This document shows positions 27,647 through 35,284 of a stretch of 64,000 nt of DNA, piece after piece. Under the pieces are notes generated by a model. That model was not told the origin of the DNA and ran no database searches. It saw nothing but the letters and a program-made list of their open reading frames with translations. The stretch comes from Archangium violaceum Cb vi76 (GTDB lineage Bacteria > Myxococcota > Myxococcia > Myxococcales > Myxococcaceae): positions 39,137 to 103,136 of the forward strand of contig NZ_JPMI01000201.1 of assembly GCF_000733295.1 (NCBI RefSeq), given 5' to 3'. Numbering within the stretch: position 1 is the first letter of the stretch; each line of letters starts with the position of its first letter. The position numbers and the translations under genes were made by a program.

Positions 27647-28059
27647 GACAGGGTCTCCTTCTCGTGGGAGCGGGCCACCGCACGGCGCCTCGAACGGGTC
27701 TTCACACGCACCGGTGTGTGTGCCCGGCGGATCTCCGCGAAGGAGTCTCCAAAGGCCACGAGGTAACGGCTCCCCTCCACCTCCACCAGCGCCAGGCCAC
27801 AGCGCTGCGACAGGCCCGTTCTGGACACCACCCGCATGCGCTCGGTGAGGGCGAACCGGACGTCAGCCCGTCCACGCCGCATGAGCCACCAGCCCAGGCC
27901 CACCATGGCCACGGCCCCCAACAGCCCCCGAGCCAAGACGGCCGCCGATACACCCCCCAGTGGCGCCAGTGCCGCCAGTCCGAGCACGAGCCCAAGTGCC
28001 AGCAACAGCTTGTTCCGCGGAGACACGGAGTCGAACAGGGTCTTCATGGGCGCGCTCAC
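27643..28059 (-). CDS. FliO-like small membrane protein of the type III operon
   Basis: 138 residues. One or two hydrophobic segments at about 18-58 (LLLALGLVLGLAALAPL and a second one), then a cytosolic domain with the FliO pattern: MRVVSRTGLSQRCGLALVEV then SRYLVAFGDSFAEI, two short beta-strands around a basic turn. The tail is very basic. Placed directly before sctR (FliP), exactly as fliO is in flagellar operons. FliO is an assembly chaperone for FliP in flagella and is normally absent from injectisomes. GTG 28059 overlaps the sctQ stop (GTGA); an ATG four codons later is the alternative start. Confidence 0.72.
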   Translation of the reverse strand: MSAPMKTLFDSVSPRNKLLLALGLVLGLAALAPLGGVSAAVLARGLLGAVAMVGLGWWLMRRGRADVRFALTERMRVVSRTGLSQRCGLALVEVEGSRYLVAFGDSFAEIRRAHTPVRVKTRSRRRAVARSHEKETLS

Positions 28060-29210
28060 GGCAGCAGGGTGAGGATGCGGGCCCCCACCTCGCCCTCGAT
28101 GTCCACCAACTCCGCCCGCGCCACCGCTCGGTCGCCCACGCGCAGCAGCACAGGCTCGCTCGCGTTGATGTGCAGCGGCAGCAGCGCGCCCGGCTTCAAC
28201 CCCGCCAGCTCCGAAAGCGGCAGCAGCAGCCGCGTCAGCTCGATCTCCACTTCCACCGGCAGCGGGGGCATTCCCTCGCTCCGCTCGATTACCGTCGCCA
28301 TGTCCGACTCCTGGAAAAGTCCGCGCCTGCGCGCGTGGTTCAACGAGAAACCCTCGGGCGTGAAGTCACCCCTCAGCTCGAAGCCGCGCAGGACGAGGCG
28401 CCCAGGACCCGACAGGCCCATGCCCTCCTGGCGCAGCCCGTCGAAGAGCACGACGTCCCCCGGGCCCAGCGACTCCAGCGCCATGCGCGGCAACGACGTG
28501 CTGCCCACGAAGCAGCGGGCCTCCAACCGCGCCGCCAGCACCTCGGGAGCGAGCTCCACGTCGCGCTCCGCGGGCAGCTCCTTCAGCGCCCCTTCGAGCA
28601 CCACCGCGGGCAGGACCAACCTCCCCCCCGCCGTCGTCTGCCCTACCGTCACCGTCAGCTCCACGCCCAGGTGACGCTGCCGTGCATCGAGGCGCGCCAA
28701 CGCCTCCGTGCGATTCATCGTCACCCCGGCGAGGCGCGGACCCAACCTCCGCTGCAGCTCCGGATGGCCACGCAGCGCGCACAGCGCCGACAGGCCCAGG
28801 AAGGCGAAGGAGGCCTCCTCCAGACGCGTCAGCTCCGTGATGGGGCCAGGCTTCGTCCCCGCCCCCGCCAGGCGCTCCAGCGCGGCGAAGAGCACCGGCG
28901 GCTCCAACTCCAGCACCCCCGTCCCTCCCGTCGCCGACAGGTCCACCAGGGCGAAGGCCGCCGTGTGCGCCAACCCCGCAGCCGGCATCACCGCCGTCTC
29001 CAGCAATCGCGCTTCCGCTCGGACGGGGCACCCCAGCTCCCGCCCCAGTGCCTCGCACACGCTCCGCAACGCCTGTCGCGCGAGCCGAGCCACCTGGGGA
29101 CGCTCGTGCAGCGTCACGTGGGCCCGTGCCAATCGGCGCGTGCCGAGCCGGCGCAGCTTCATCGGCTTCAACGTCGTGGACTGGCTGCTCTCTCCGAAAG
29201 GACTCTGCAT
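28056..29210 (-). CDS. sctQ: Type III secretion C-ring/sorting platform protein SctQ (FliM/FliN, SpoA domain)
   Basis: 384 residues. The C-terminal 70 residues form a SpoA domain (VEIELTRLLLPLSELAGLKPG, then VLLRVGDRAVARAELVDIEG), the part that makes FliN/SctQ rings. A second, weaker SpoA-like stretch is likely in the middle. N-terminal part is divergent and Arg/Leu-rich. GGAG lies just before the ATG. Preceded by a 114-bp gap that holds a strong hairpin, the only long gap in an otherwise tightly packed operon. Confidence 0.88.
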   Translation of the reverse strand: MQSPFGESSQSTTLKPMKLRRLGTRRLARAHVTLHERPQVARLARQALRSVCEALGRELGCPVRAEARLLETAVMPAAGLAHTAAFALVDLSATGGTGVLELEPPVLFAALERLAGAGTKPGPITELTRLEEASFAFLGLSALCALRGHPELQRRLGPRLAGVTMNRTEALARLDARQRHLGVELTVTVGQTTAGGRLVLPAVVLEGALKELPAERDVELAPEVLAARLEARCFVGSTSLPRMALESLGPGDVVLFDGLRQEGMGLSGPGRLVLRGFELRGDFTPEGFSLNHARRRGLFQESDMATVIERSEGMPPLPVEVEIELTRLLLPLSELAGLKPGALLPLHINASEPVLLRVGDRAVARAELVDIEGEVGARILTLLP

Positions 29211-29299
29211 GGTTCGCTCCGTGCCGCGGACGCACCACTCCTGTTCACGGCCGATGCCAACGGCCGTGCCCGCGAAAACGAGGGGTTGGATGTCAGGGG

Positions 29300-29318
29300 C
29301 CGTCCCGGCTCGGGACGG
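29300..29318 (-). promoter_or_regulatory. Perfect 8-bp hairpin inside the type III operon
   Basis: CCGTCCCG-3 nt-CGGGACGG, located seven bases after the stop of the FliG-like gene and 90 bases before sctQ. No T-run follows on the transcribed strand, so rather than a full terminator it may be a partial terminator, an RNA processing or a stability element that sets different levels for the ring genes and the export gate genes. Confidence 0.5.
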
Positions 29319-29324
29319 GGTGTC

Positions 29325-29840
29325 TCAACGCGTGGCTTCTCGGAGGAGCCGCTCGGCCAGTGCACAGACGGCCGGAGTGGCCGCCGCGTCGGGCGGTTCC
29401 ACCTGGCGCTCCGGGAAGAGGCCGCGGTGATAGGGCGGCAGCCTCCGGAAGAGCTCCCGTCTCAGGACCTCTGGAGCCTCCTCCATCACCGCCCGCAGCC
29501 GCGCCGCGGCATCCGGCCGGACACCGAACTCCACCGCCACCCGCGCCTGCCGCCTCGCCGAGGAGAGCGCGGTGAAACCGGCCAGGTGGTTCTTCGCCTG
29601 CCGCGCCTCGGGCTCCCTCAATCCCTCGAGCAGGGCCCCCGCCCGCTCCCGCCCGAAGACCAGCGCCACCAGGGCAATCCGCTCCACGGGCAGAGAGACG
29701 GGAGACGGGCCCTTCACCGGCTCCGGGGACGTTGGCCTCTTCGCTGGCTCTGGCGGCGAACTCCGAGGCACCCGGACCGCCACCGTCTTCTCCGGCCCTG
29801 GCGTCTTCGCGCCAGGGCGTTCGATGCGCGTCACCTCCAT
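29325..29840 (-). CDS. FliG-like protein of the type III operon (SctK position)
   Basis: 171 residues. A Pro-rich, variable N-terminus (1-50) precedes a segment with the pattern of the FliG N-terminal domain: ERIALVALVFGRERAGALLE, then GL-REPEARQAKNHLAGFTAL and SSARRQARVAVEF, followed by a second helical part and PPYHRGLFPERQV. In flagella FliG N binds the FliF C-terminus; here the gene directly follows sctJ, the FliF homologue, as fliG follows fliF. In injectisomes the same position is often held by sctK. The assignment rests on pattern and place only; the motor-torque domain of real FliG is absent. Confidence 0.6.
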   Translation of the reverse strand: MEVTRIERPGAKTPGPEKTVAVRVPRSSPPEPAKRPTSPEPVKGPSPVSLPVERIALVALVFGRERAGALLEGLREPEARQAKNHLAGFTALSSARRQARVAVEFGVRPDAAARLRAVMEEAPEVLRRELFRRLPPYHRGLFPERQVEPPDAAATPAVCALAERLLREATR

Positions 29841-29857
29841 GATTCATCCCTCCAAGC

Positions 29858-30649
29858 TCACGCCACCTTGCGCGCGGCCCCGGCCGTCACCACCGGACGC
29901 GTGGGGGCAGGTGGAGCCACGGGCTTCGCTTCCGCCAGGGCGCGGTAGTGCCGAAGGCGCAACGTCACGAGGATCAACCCCACCGACAGCCCCGTGACCG
30001 CCAGCGACAACACCGCCAGCAGCACCCGCAGCCGTGTCAGCGGAGAAGTCCCGGGCGTGGGAGCCACCACCCGCGTGGACACCTCGTCCACCATGAGGGA
30101 CACCGACTCGGACGAGAGCCCCTCCACGCCTCCCGCGAGGAGTGACCGCAACATCTCCCGCGAGCCCTTGATCGTCTCCGCGTAGCCGGGCGCCACGCGC
30201 AGCATCGCCGAGGCCTTCGCGGGCACCGGCTGCTGTCCGGGCCTCGGCGGCGGTGGCACCACCAGGTGCACGCGCGCGAGCAGCACCCCCTCCACCGTCT
30301 GGAGCGTCTTCTCCAACCCCTGCTCCATCACCCTCACCCGGCAGAGCTGCTCCTCCACCGGCGTCCGCACCAGCCCGCCTCCGCCGAAGACGTCACAGCC
30401 CTCGTCCGCCACGGGCCTTGGCAGCCCCAGCTCCGCGAGAATCCGCACCGCGTCCGAGGACTGCTCCTCTCCCACCTCGATGGCCCACGTGGGCTTCTTG
30501 CCCGCCTCGGGCACCTTGCGCGCATCGAGCCCCCGCTCGACGAGCACCGTCTGCAACTCGTTGGCCTGGCGCTCGTCCAGGCCATGTTGGATGCGCTCCC
30601 GGCACCCCGTGGCGCACAGGAGCAACAGCAAGAGACAACGTCGGAACAT
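29858..30649 (-). CDS. sctJ: Type III secretion inner-ring lipoprotein SctJ (FliF/YscJ homologue)
   Basis: 263 residues. Lipoprotein signal MFRRCLLLLLLCATGC; first ring-building motif QANELQTVLVERGLDARKV; second region with LEKTLQTVEGVLLARVHLVV and Pro-rich loop; a C-terminal membrane anchor (LAVLSLAVTGLSVGLILVTL) and short cytosolic tail. This is the PrgK/YscJ layout. ATG 30649 follows AGGA; 8 bases after the sctI stop. Confidence 0.93.
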   Translation of the reverse strand: MFRRCLLLLLLCATGCRERIQHGLDERQANELQTVLVERGLDARKVPEAGKKPTWAIEVGEEQSSDAVRILAELGLPRPVADEGCDVFGGGGLVRTPVEEQLCRVRVMEQGLEKTLQTVEGVLLARVHLVVPPPPRPGQQPVPAKASAMLRVAPGYAETIKGSREMLRSLLAGGVEGLSSESVSLMVDEVSTRVVAPTPGTSPLTRLRVLLAVLSLAVTGLSVGLILVTLRLRHYRALAEAKPVAPPAPTRPVVTAGAARKVA

Positions 30650-30657
30650 GGGAGTCC

Positions 30658-31155
30658 TCACACCTGGGTCTGCAGCACCTGCTTGACGCCACCCGTCGCC
30701 TTCTCGACGACCTTCCCCGCGAGATCGAGCTCCTGACTCGCCCGGTACACGTGGGCCTGGACGGCCAGCAGCTCGGCCGGAGAGAACGACCTGCCGGACT
30801 CGGCCAGCGCCAGGAGGCCGTCCAACCGCTTCTGCGCCTCCGTCACCCGGTCCAGCACCTGTACCGCCTGCTGGGACCTCGCCGACTGCACCGAGTCCAC
30901 CTGGCCCCCGGCTCGCACCTCCGACGTTCCCCCCGAGGCCTTCCCCACTCCCTCCACCTCGCACTTCCCGCGCGCCGCCTCCGTCTTCTCCGTCGAGGCC
31001 AGCTGGGGGGTGCCCTCACTCGCGACCCGGGGCCCCGGCTGCTTCGCCGGGCCCTTCACCCCCTCCAGCACCTCGCCAAACCGCGCCTTCCCCGAGGGCT
31101 CCAGCGCGGGCGTCGCTCCCGCCCCGCCAATCGCCCCCACCTTGTCGATGGCCAT
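30658..31155 (-). CDS. sctI: Type III secretion inner-rod protein SctI (PrgJ/YscI-like)
   Basis: 165 residues. N-terminal 100 are low-complexity. The C-terminal part has the SctI pattern: SPAELLAVQAHVYRASQELD, then LAGKVVEKATGGVKQVL, ending QTQV, which fits the family rule of a helix with Q at the start, alternating hydrophobics, K-A-T and a Leu-rich end. SctI links export gate and needle base, and is the analogue of FliE. It lies directly before sctJ as prgJ lies before prgK. Longer than typical SctI (about 100-140) because of the N-terminal extension. Confidence 0.78.
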   Translation of the reverse strand: MAIDKVGAIGGAGATPALEPSGKARFGEVLEGVKGPAKQPGPRVASEGTPQLASTEKTEAARGKCEVEGVGKASGGTSEVRAGGQVDSVQSARSQQAVQVLDRVTEAQKRLDGLLALAESGRSFSPAELLAVQAHVYRASQELDLAGKVVEKATGGVKQVLQTQV

Positions 31156-31164
31156 GGCGCGCCC

Positions 31165-31614
31165 CTACCGGATGTTGTTGATGGCGGCCTTCGCCGAGTC
31201 GTGCCGCACCTTCATGATGTTGGAGATGGCGTTGTGCGCCCGGCTCTCCGCCTGCATCTCGTTCTGCAGGTTCATGTAGGCCATGTTCATCTTCATCCCC
31301 TCGGCCTGCATCTCCCGCTGCGCCGCCAGCAGATCCCACTGCTCGCCCTGTCCCGCCGTGCCGCCCACGCCTCCCGCTCCCACCGCCGACACGCCCTGGG
31401 CGGAGGACGCCACCGACGACACCACCGAGCTGACGCTCGACACCGCCGCACTCACCATCGGGTTCCCCGGCATCATCGACGCCGCGATTCCCGCCCCCGT
31501 CTTCACCACCTCCTGCGCCGTGCGCGCCAACACCGTGCCGAAGTCGTTCCGCGGCGTCTGCCTCGCCACGGTGGGGGTGATGGACAGCGAGCCAATCCGA
31601 TTGCCGTTCTCCAC
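31165..31614 (-). CDS. Candidate needle-type (SctF-like) subunit, first gene of the type III operon
   Basis: 149 residues, GTG start with AGGAGG six bases upstream. N-terminal 90 residues are Ala/Ser/Val/Gly-rich and probably disordered or hydrophobic-helical. The C-terminal 55 form a long Gln/Met/Ala/Asn helix ending in NAISNIMKV-RHDSAKAAINNIR (128-149). That end closely resembles the C-terminal helix of needle subunits such as Salmonella PrgI, recalled as NAQSNTVKV-FKDIDAAIIQNFR: N, A, S, N, K, V, D, A, I, N and R occupy the same places. The gene stands where prgI stands (before the sctI and sctJ homologues). Needle proteins are usually about 80 residues, so the extension is unusual. I rate the needle role as a hypothesis; other helical rod or export-related proteins are possible. 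Confidence 0.6.
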   Translation of the reverse strand: MENGNRIGSLSITPTVARQTPRNDFGTVLARTAQEVVKTGAGIAASMMPGNPMVSAAVSSVSSVVSSVASSAQGVSAVGAGGVGGTAGQGEQWDLLAAQREMQAEGMKMNMAYMNLQNEMQAESRAHNAISNIMKVRHDSAKAAINNIR

Positions 31615-31850
31615 GTGAAGCCTCCTGCGCTTGGGTTGCGTCAGGGCTTCTTCAGCGGGCGTGCCAGCCGGTGAGTGCAGTCATCCCGGGCACATGGCCG
31701 CGCCCCCACCCGGCACACCCTCCACGGCGTGGAGTTCGCATCCGCGCGCGTGGACGGTCAGGGGACTCGGCCGGGCCCCGGCCGAAAAGTTGCGACCCCC
31801 CAGGGCTGCTCCACACTGTAGCTCCCTGTCGCACCCCGAGGAGGTTCCCC
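31615..31850. promoter_or_regulatory. Divergent region between type III operon and PilZ gene
   Basis: 236 bases that must hold the promoter of the eleven-gene type III operon and of the pilZ-domain gene. Strong ribosome-binding sites flank it (AGGAGG at 31621-31626 leftward, GAGGAGG at 31838-31844 rightward). No operator or consensus promoter could be pointed out with confidence. Confidence 0.45.
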
Positions 31851-32177
31851 ATGACGCCTTCCAACACTCCCCTGCGCCTCCAGGAGCGCTACCACCCGCG
31901 CGTGGACGCCAACTGGATGGTGAAGGTGCACCTGGGCGAGCGCACCGTGCTCGTCAAGGCGCGCGACCTGTCCATGGCGGGCCTGTTCCTCCACGGCCAC
32001 CCGCCCGACAGCGTCAAGCAGCTGTCCCTCACCCTGCCGCTGCCCGGCATCGGGGACATCACCGCCACGTGCAACATCGTCCGCCGTGCCACCCAGGGCG
32101 TGGCGCTCGAGTTCGCCGACCTGGATTGGGATCACTTCCTGCTGCTGGCGCGCTACCTCCACCCGCGCCTGCCCTGA
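31851..32177 (+). CDS. PilZ-domain protein
   Basis: 108 residues, a stand-alone PilZ domain. Both c-di-GMP contacts are present: RYHPR (RxxxR) near residue 13 and DLSMAGLFL (D/NxSxxG) near 40. PilZ proteins change partner binding when they bind cyclic di-GMP. Start fixed by GAGGAGG. It diverges from the type III operon; a shared regulatory theme (c-di-GMP and secretion) is possible but not shown. Confidence 0.9.
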   Translation: MTPSNTPLRLQERYHPRVDANWMVKVHLGERTVLVKARDLSMAGLFLHGHPPDSVKQLSLTLPLPGIGDITATCNIVRRATQGVALEFADLDWDHFLLLARYLHPRLP

Positions 32178-32190
32178 GCCGGGCCCGGCC

Positions 32191-32580
32191 TCACACCACC
32201 TTGCGCAGCCGGTCCACCAGCGCCATCAGCTCCGCGCCCTTGAAGGGCTTCTGGATGTAGCCGTCCGCTCCCGCCATCGTCGCGCTCTCCATGTCCGACT
32301 TCTTGGACTTGGCGGTGAGCATGTAGACGGGCACCTTCGACGTCGTCGGGTCGCTCTTGAGCATCCGGCACACCGAGATGCCGTCCAGCTGCGGCAGCAC
32401 CACGTCCATCAGCACGAGCTGGAAGGGGCGGCTCTTGGCCAGCTTCAAGCCCTCGATGCCATTGGCCGCGCACACCACCTCCACGGCCCCGTCGCTCAAC
32501 ATGGAACGCACGAGCTCCCGGATGACGGGCTCGTCCTCGACCAGGAGGATGTGGAAGGGATTCTGCAGGTTGGCAGCCAT
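32191..32580 (-). CDS. Single-domain response regulator (CheY-like)
   Basis: 129 residues, receiver domain only. ILLVEDEP (acidic pocket), phospho-acceptor Asp in LVLMDVVLPQLDG, then MLTAKSKK (Thr/Lys) and GYIQKPF. No output domain, so it acts by protein contact. Five bases after the stop of the FtsX-type permease gene on the same strand, so probably co-transcribed. No cognate histidine kinase in the window. Confidence 0.93.
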   Translation of the reverse strand: MAANLQNPFHILLVEDEPVIRELVRSMLSDGAVEVVCAANGIEGLKLAKSRPFQLVLMDVVLPQLDGISVCRMLKSDPTTSKVPVYMLTAKSKKSDMESATMAGADGYIQKPFKGAELMALVDRLRKVV

Positions 32581-32585
32581 GGGAC

Positions 32586-35147
32586 TCACTCGTAGGCGAG
32601 CGCCTCCACCACGTCCAGGGTGGCGGCACGACGCGCAGGATACAGCCCGGCCAGGATGGCGCACAGGGTCGAGACGACCCCCATGGCCACCGCCAACCGG
32701 GCGGGAAAAATATAGGGAAAACTCCACCCCGTGGCCTGACCGCCTACCACGTCGGTGATGAGAACCCCCATCCAAAGGCCCGCCAGCGCTCCGATGAGTC
32801 CTCCTGACAGGCCGATGAAGGCAGCCTCCCCCACGAACAGCCGGACGATGTGGGACCGGGCCGCTCCCACCGCCCTCAACAGGCCGATCTCCCGGGTCCG
32901 ATCCAACACCGCCGCCAGCAGTGTGTTGACCACCCCCAACAGCGCCAGCAGCACGGCCACCACCTCCATCGCATAGGAAACCGAAAAGGCCTCGTCGATG
33001 AGCGCCGTGGCCTCCTGACGCAGGTCCGCGTTGCTCAGCACGTAGAGCTGGTGGCGCTCCCCCCACCGCTCGGAGATGGTGCGGCGCAGTTCGTCCAGCC
33101 GCGAACGGTCCGACAGGTACAGCTCGAAGGTGTCCACCCGGTCGTCCTGGAAATGCGCCTGATACACCTCGCGCGCCAGGAAAACGACGCCCTGGTCCGA
33201 GGTGTAGTCCACCGCCACCGCCGCCACCGTGTAGGTGCGCGCGCCCGTGGGCGTGGACATCTCGAAGGTGTCCTCCACGTGCAGATTCCGGCGGCGCGAG
33301 AGGTTCTCCGAGATGATGACCCGCCCGGCCAGCCGCTCCTCGCGCGTGGGCAGGCGGCCCTCCAGCAGCTGCGGCTTGCCGTGGCTCTCGTAGATCTCCG
33401 GAATGAGGGAGATGACGTAGGCGCGCAGCCCGAGCACGTCATGGGGCAACACACGCACCCGGTCCACCTGGGACACACCGGGCAGCGCCGCGAGCGCCTC
33501 GGCCAGTTCCGGGCCCATGGGCTGGTTGCGGCTGCCCGCGATGCGCGCCGCCGAGGTGAGGAAGAGATCCGCCGGCACCGACTGATCCAACCACCGGTGC
33601 GCCGCGGTGCGGAAGGAGCCCACGAAGCCGGCGATGCACACCGACATGGCCACGCCAATGGCCAGCGCGGACACCGGCACCGCCGTGCGCACGGGCGCTC
33701 GCGCGAAGTTGTCCGCCGCCAGCCGGCCACTCACGCCCAGCAGGGCCTCGCCCGGGCGGTGGTAGACGTGCCACAGCAGACGCAGCACTCCCGGGGCCAG
33801 CAACGTGGTCCCCATCAGCACCAGGAAGATGGAGATGTAGCCACCCACGGGCAGGTTCTCCATCGGAGGGGGCAGCCACGTGGACGGGTAGACGAGCAGC
33901 AGGCACCCCACGCCGAGCACCGTGGACAGGCGCGAACCGCCCACGCCAGCGCCCTGGGCCGCGTCCCGGCGCAGCGCCTCCACCGGGAGCACGCTCGAGG
34001 CCTGCAGCGCCGGCTTCAAGGCCGCGAAGCCACTGCCCAGCACGCCGAGCGCCACGCCCAGTCCCAGTTCCCACGGGCCCACCGTCACGTCCCGCGCGTT
34101 CACCTGGATGTAGAGGCTGGAGATGGCGCCAGACACCCAGCCGATGGCGAGCCGGCCGATGAGCACCCCCAGCGGCAGCCCCAGCGCCGTCCCCACCCCG
34201 CCCAGCAACACCGCCTCCAGCGTGAAGAGGGCCCGGATGCGCAGGCGCGTGGCCCCCAGCGCCCGCAGCGTTCCAATCTCCCTGCGCCGCTGCACCACGC
34301 TGATGGCGATGGTGTTGTAGACGAGGAACACCCCCACCAGCAGCGCCACCCCGGAGCCCAGGTTCAGCCCCATCTGGAAGCTGCGCACCATGGTGGCCAC
34401 CGAGCCACCCCGGCGAGACGGGTGCTCCACCTCGAAGCCTCCGCCCAGCGCCGAGCGCAGGCGCTCGCGCACCGCCTCCACGCCCACCAGCGGATCCACC
34501 GCCACGTCAATGCGGTCCAGCGTCCGCTCGCGCCCGAAGGCCACCTGCGCCGACGCCACGTCCATCACGCCCATCGAGCCGCCAAAGGCCTTCACCGGCC
34601 CCGCCTCGCGGATGAGCGCATGCACCACGAAGTCCCGCGGCCCGCTCCCGGTGATGAGTTGGAAGCCGTCCCCCACCTTCAACCCGCGCTCACGGGCGAA
34701 GCGCTCCGAGACGAGCATCCGGTCCGTCGAGTTGAGGAACTCCAGGTCATCCGATAGCCCGCCCAGGTCCCTGTCCACGCCCTCGTAGGTGCGGAAGTGG
34801 CCGTCATCCAGCAGGTCCACGCCCATCACGTAGAGGCGCTCGCCCGGCGCGCCCTTCACCGGGACGATCACCGTCAGGGCCCCCGAGGCATGCGCCACCC
34901 CGGGCACCGCCCGCACCCGCTCCAGCACGGACTCGTCGAAGCCCACCTGCGTGCCCGCCACCGTGAGGTCCGCCTTCCCCGCGATGGCATCCACCGTCGA
35001 GCGGAACGCGTCCAGCACCGAGCCGTTGATGGACATCACCCCCACCATGGTCGCCACACCCACGGCCACGCCCAGCACCGTGAGGCCGGTACGCAGCGGT
35101 GCACCCAGGATGTGACGCAGGGAGACGAGCCGGAGCAGCGAGAGCAT
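32586..35147 (-). CDS. FtsX/MacB-type ABC transporter permease with two FtsX domains
   Basis: 853 residues. N-terminal membrane helix and MacB-like periplasmic domain (about 20-270), an FtsX domain (about 275-400, with VVQRRREIGTLRALGATRLR), a middle pair of helices, a second periplasmic part, and a C-terminal FtsX domain (DRTREIGLLRAVGAARSHIV, then ALAGLWMGVLI). This double-FtsX layout fits the LolC/E or macrolide/lipoprotein export superfamily. The ATP-binding subunit is not next to it and must be encoded elsewhere. Confidence 0.9.
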   Translation of the reverse strand: MLSLLRLVSLRHILGAPLRTGLTVLGVAVGVATMVGVMSINGSVLDAFRSTVDAIAGKADLTVAGTQVGFDESVLERVRAVPGVAHASGALTVIVPVKGAPGERLYVMGVDLLDDGHFRTYEGVDRDLGGLSDDLEFLNSTDRMLVSERFARERGLKVGDGFQLITGSGPRDFVVHALIREAGPVKAFGGSMGVMDVASAQVAFGRERTLDRIDVAVDPLVGVEAVRERLRSALGGGFEVEHPSRRGGSVATMVRSFQMGLNLGSGVALLVGVFLVYNTIAISVVQRRREIGTLRALGATRLRIRALFTLEAVLLGGVGTALGLPLGVLIGRLAIGWVSGAISSLYIQVNARDVTVGPWELGLGVALGVLGSGFAALKPALQASSVLPVEALRRDAAQGAGVGGSRLSTVLGVGCLLLVYPSTWLPPPMENLPVGGYISIFLVLMGTTLLAPGVLRLLWHVYHRPGEALLGVSGRLAADNFARAPVRTAVPVSALAIGVAMSVCIAGFVGSFRTAAHRWLDQSVPADLFLTSAARIAGSRNQPMGPELAEALAALPGVSQVDRVRVLPHDVLGLRAYVISLIPEIYESHGKPQLLEGRLPTREERLAGRVIISENLSRRRNLHVEDTFEMSTPTGARTYTVAAVAVDYTSDQGVVFLAREVYQAHFQDDRVDTFELYLSDRSRLDELRRTISERWGERHQLYVLSNADLRQEATALIDEAFSVSYAMEVVAVLLALLGVVNTLLAAVLDRTREIGLLRAVGAARSHIVRLFVGEAAFIGLSGGLIGALAGLWMGVLITDVVGGQATGWSFPYIFPARLAVAMGVVSTLCAILAGLYPARRAATLDVVEALAYE

Positions 35148-35284
35148 GTCCCGGCCACCTTACCCCCTCCGTGGGGGCCTGGGGTGCTCGGATGAAGGGC
35201 AGGCGGGTTCACCAAACCTGGTGCTTTGCTTCCTGCCCCAGGAGGCGTGAGGTAGGGTCGGCGCACATCACCGGGGAGGGGCCA

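Noticed and set aside
22729..31614. Reading the secretion genes as a flagellar operon
   Set aside because: No flagellin, hook, rod, motor or FliF-sized ring protein; SctJ is a short YscJ-type lipoprotein and SctI-type rod gene is present, so a non-flagellar type III system fits better.
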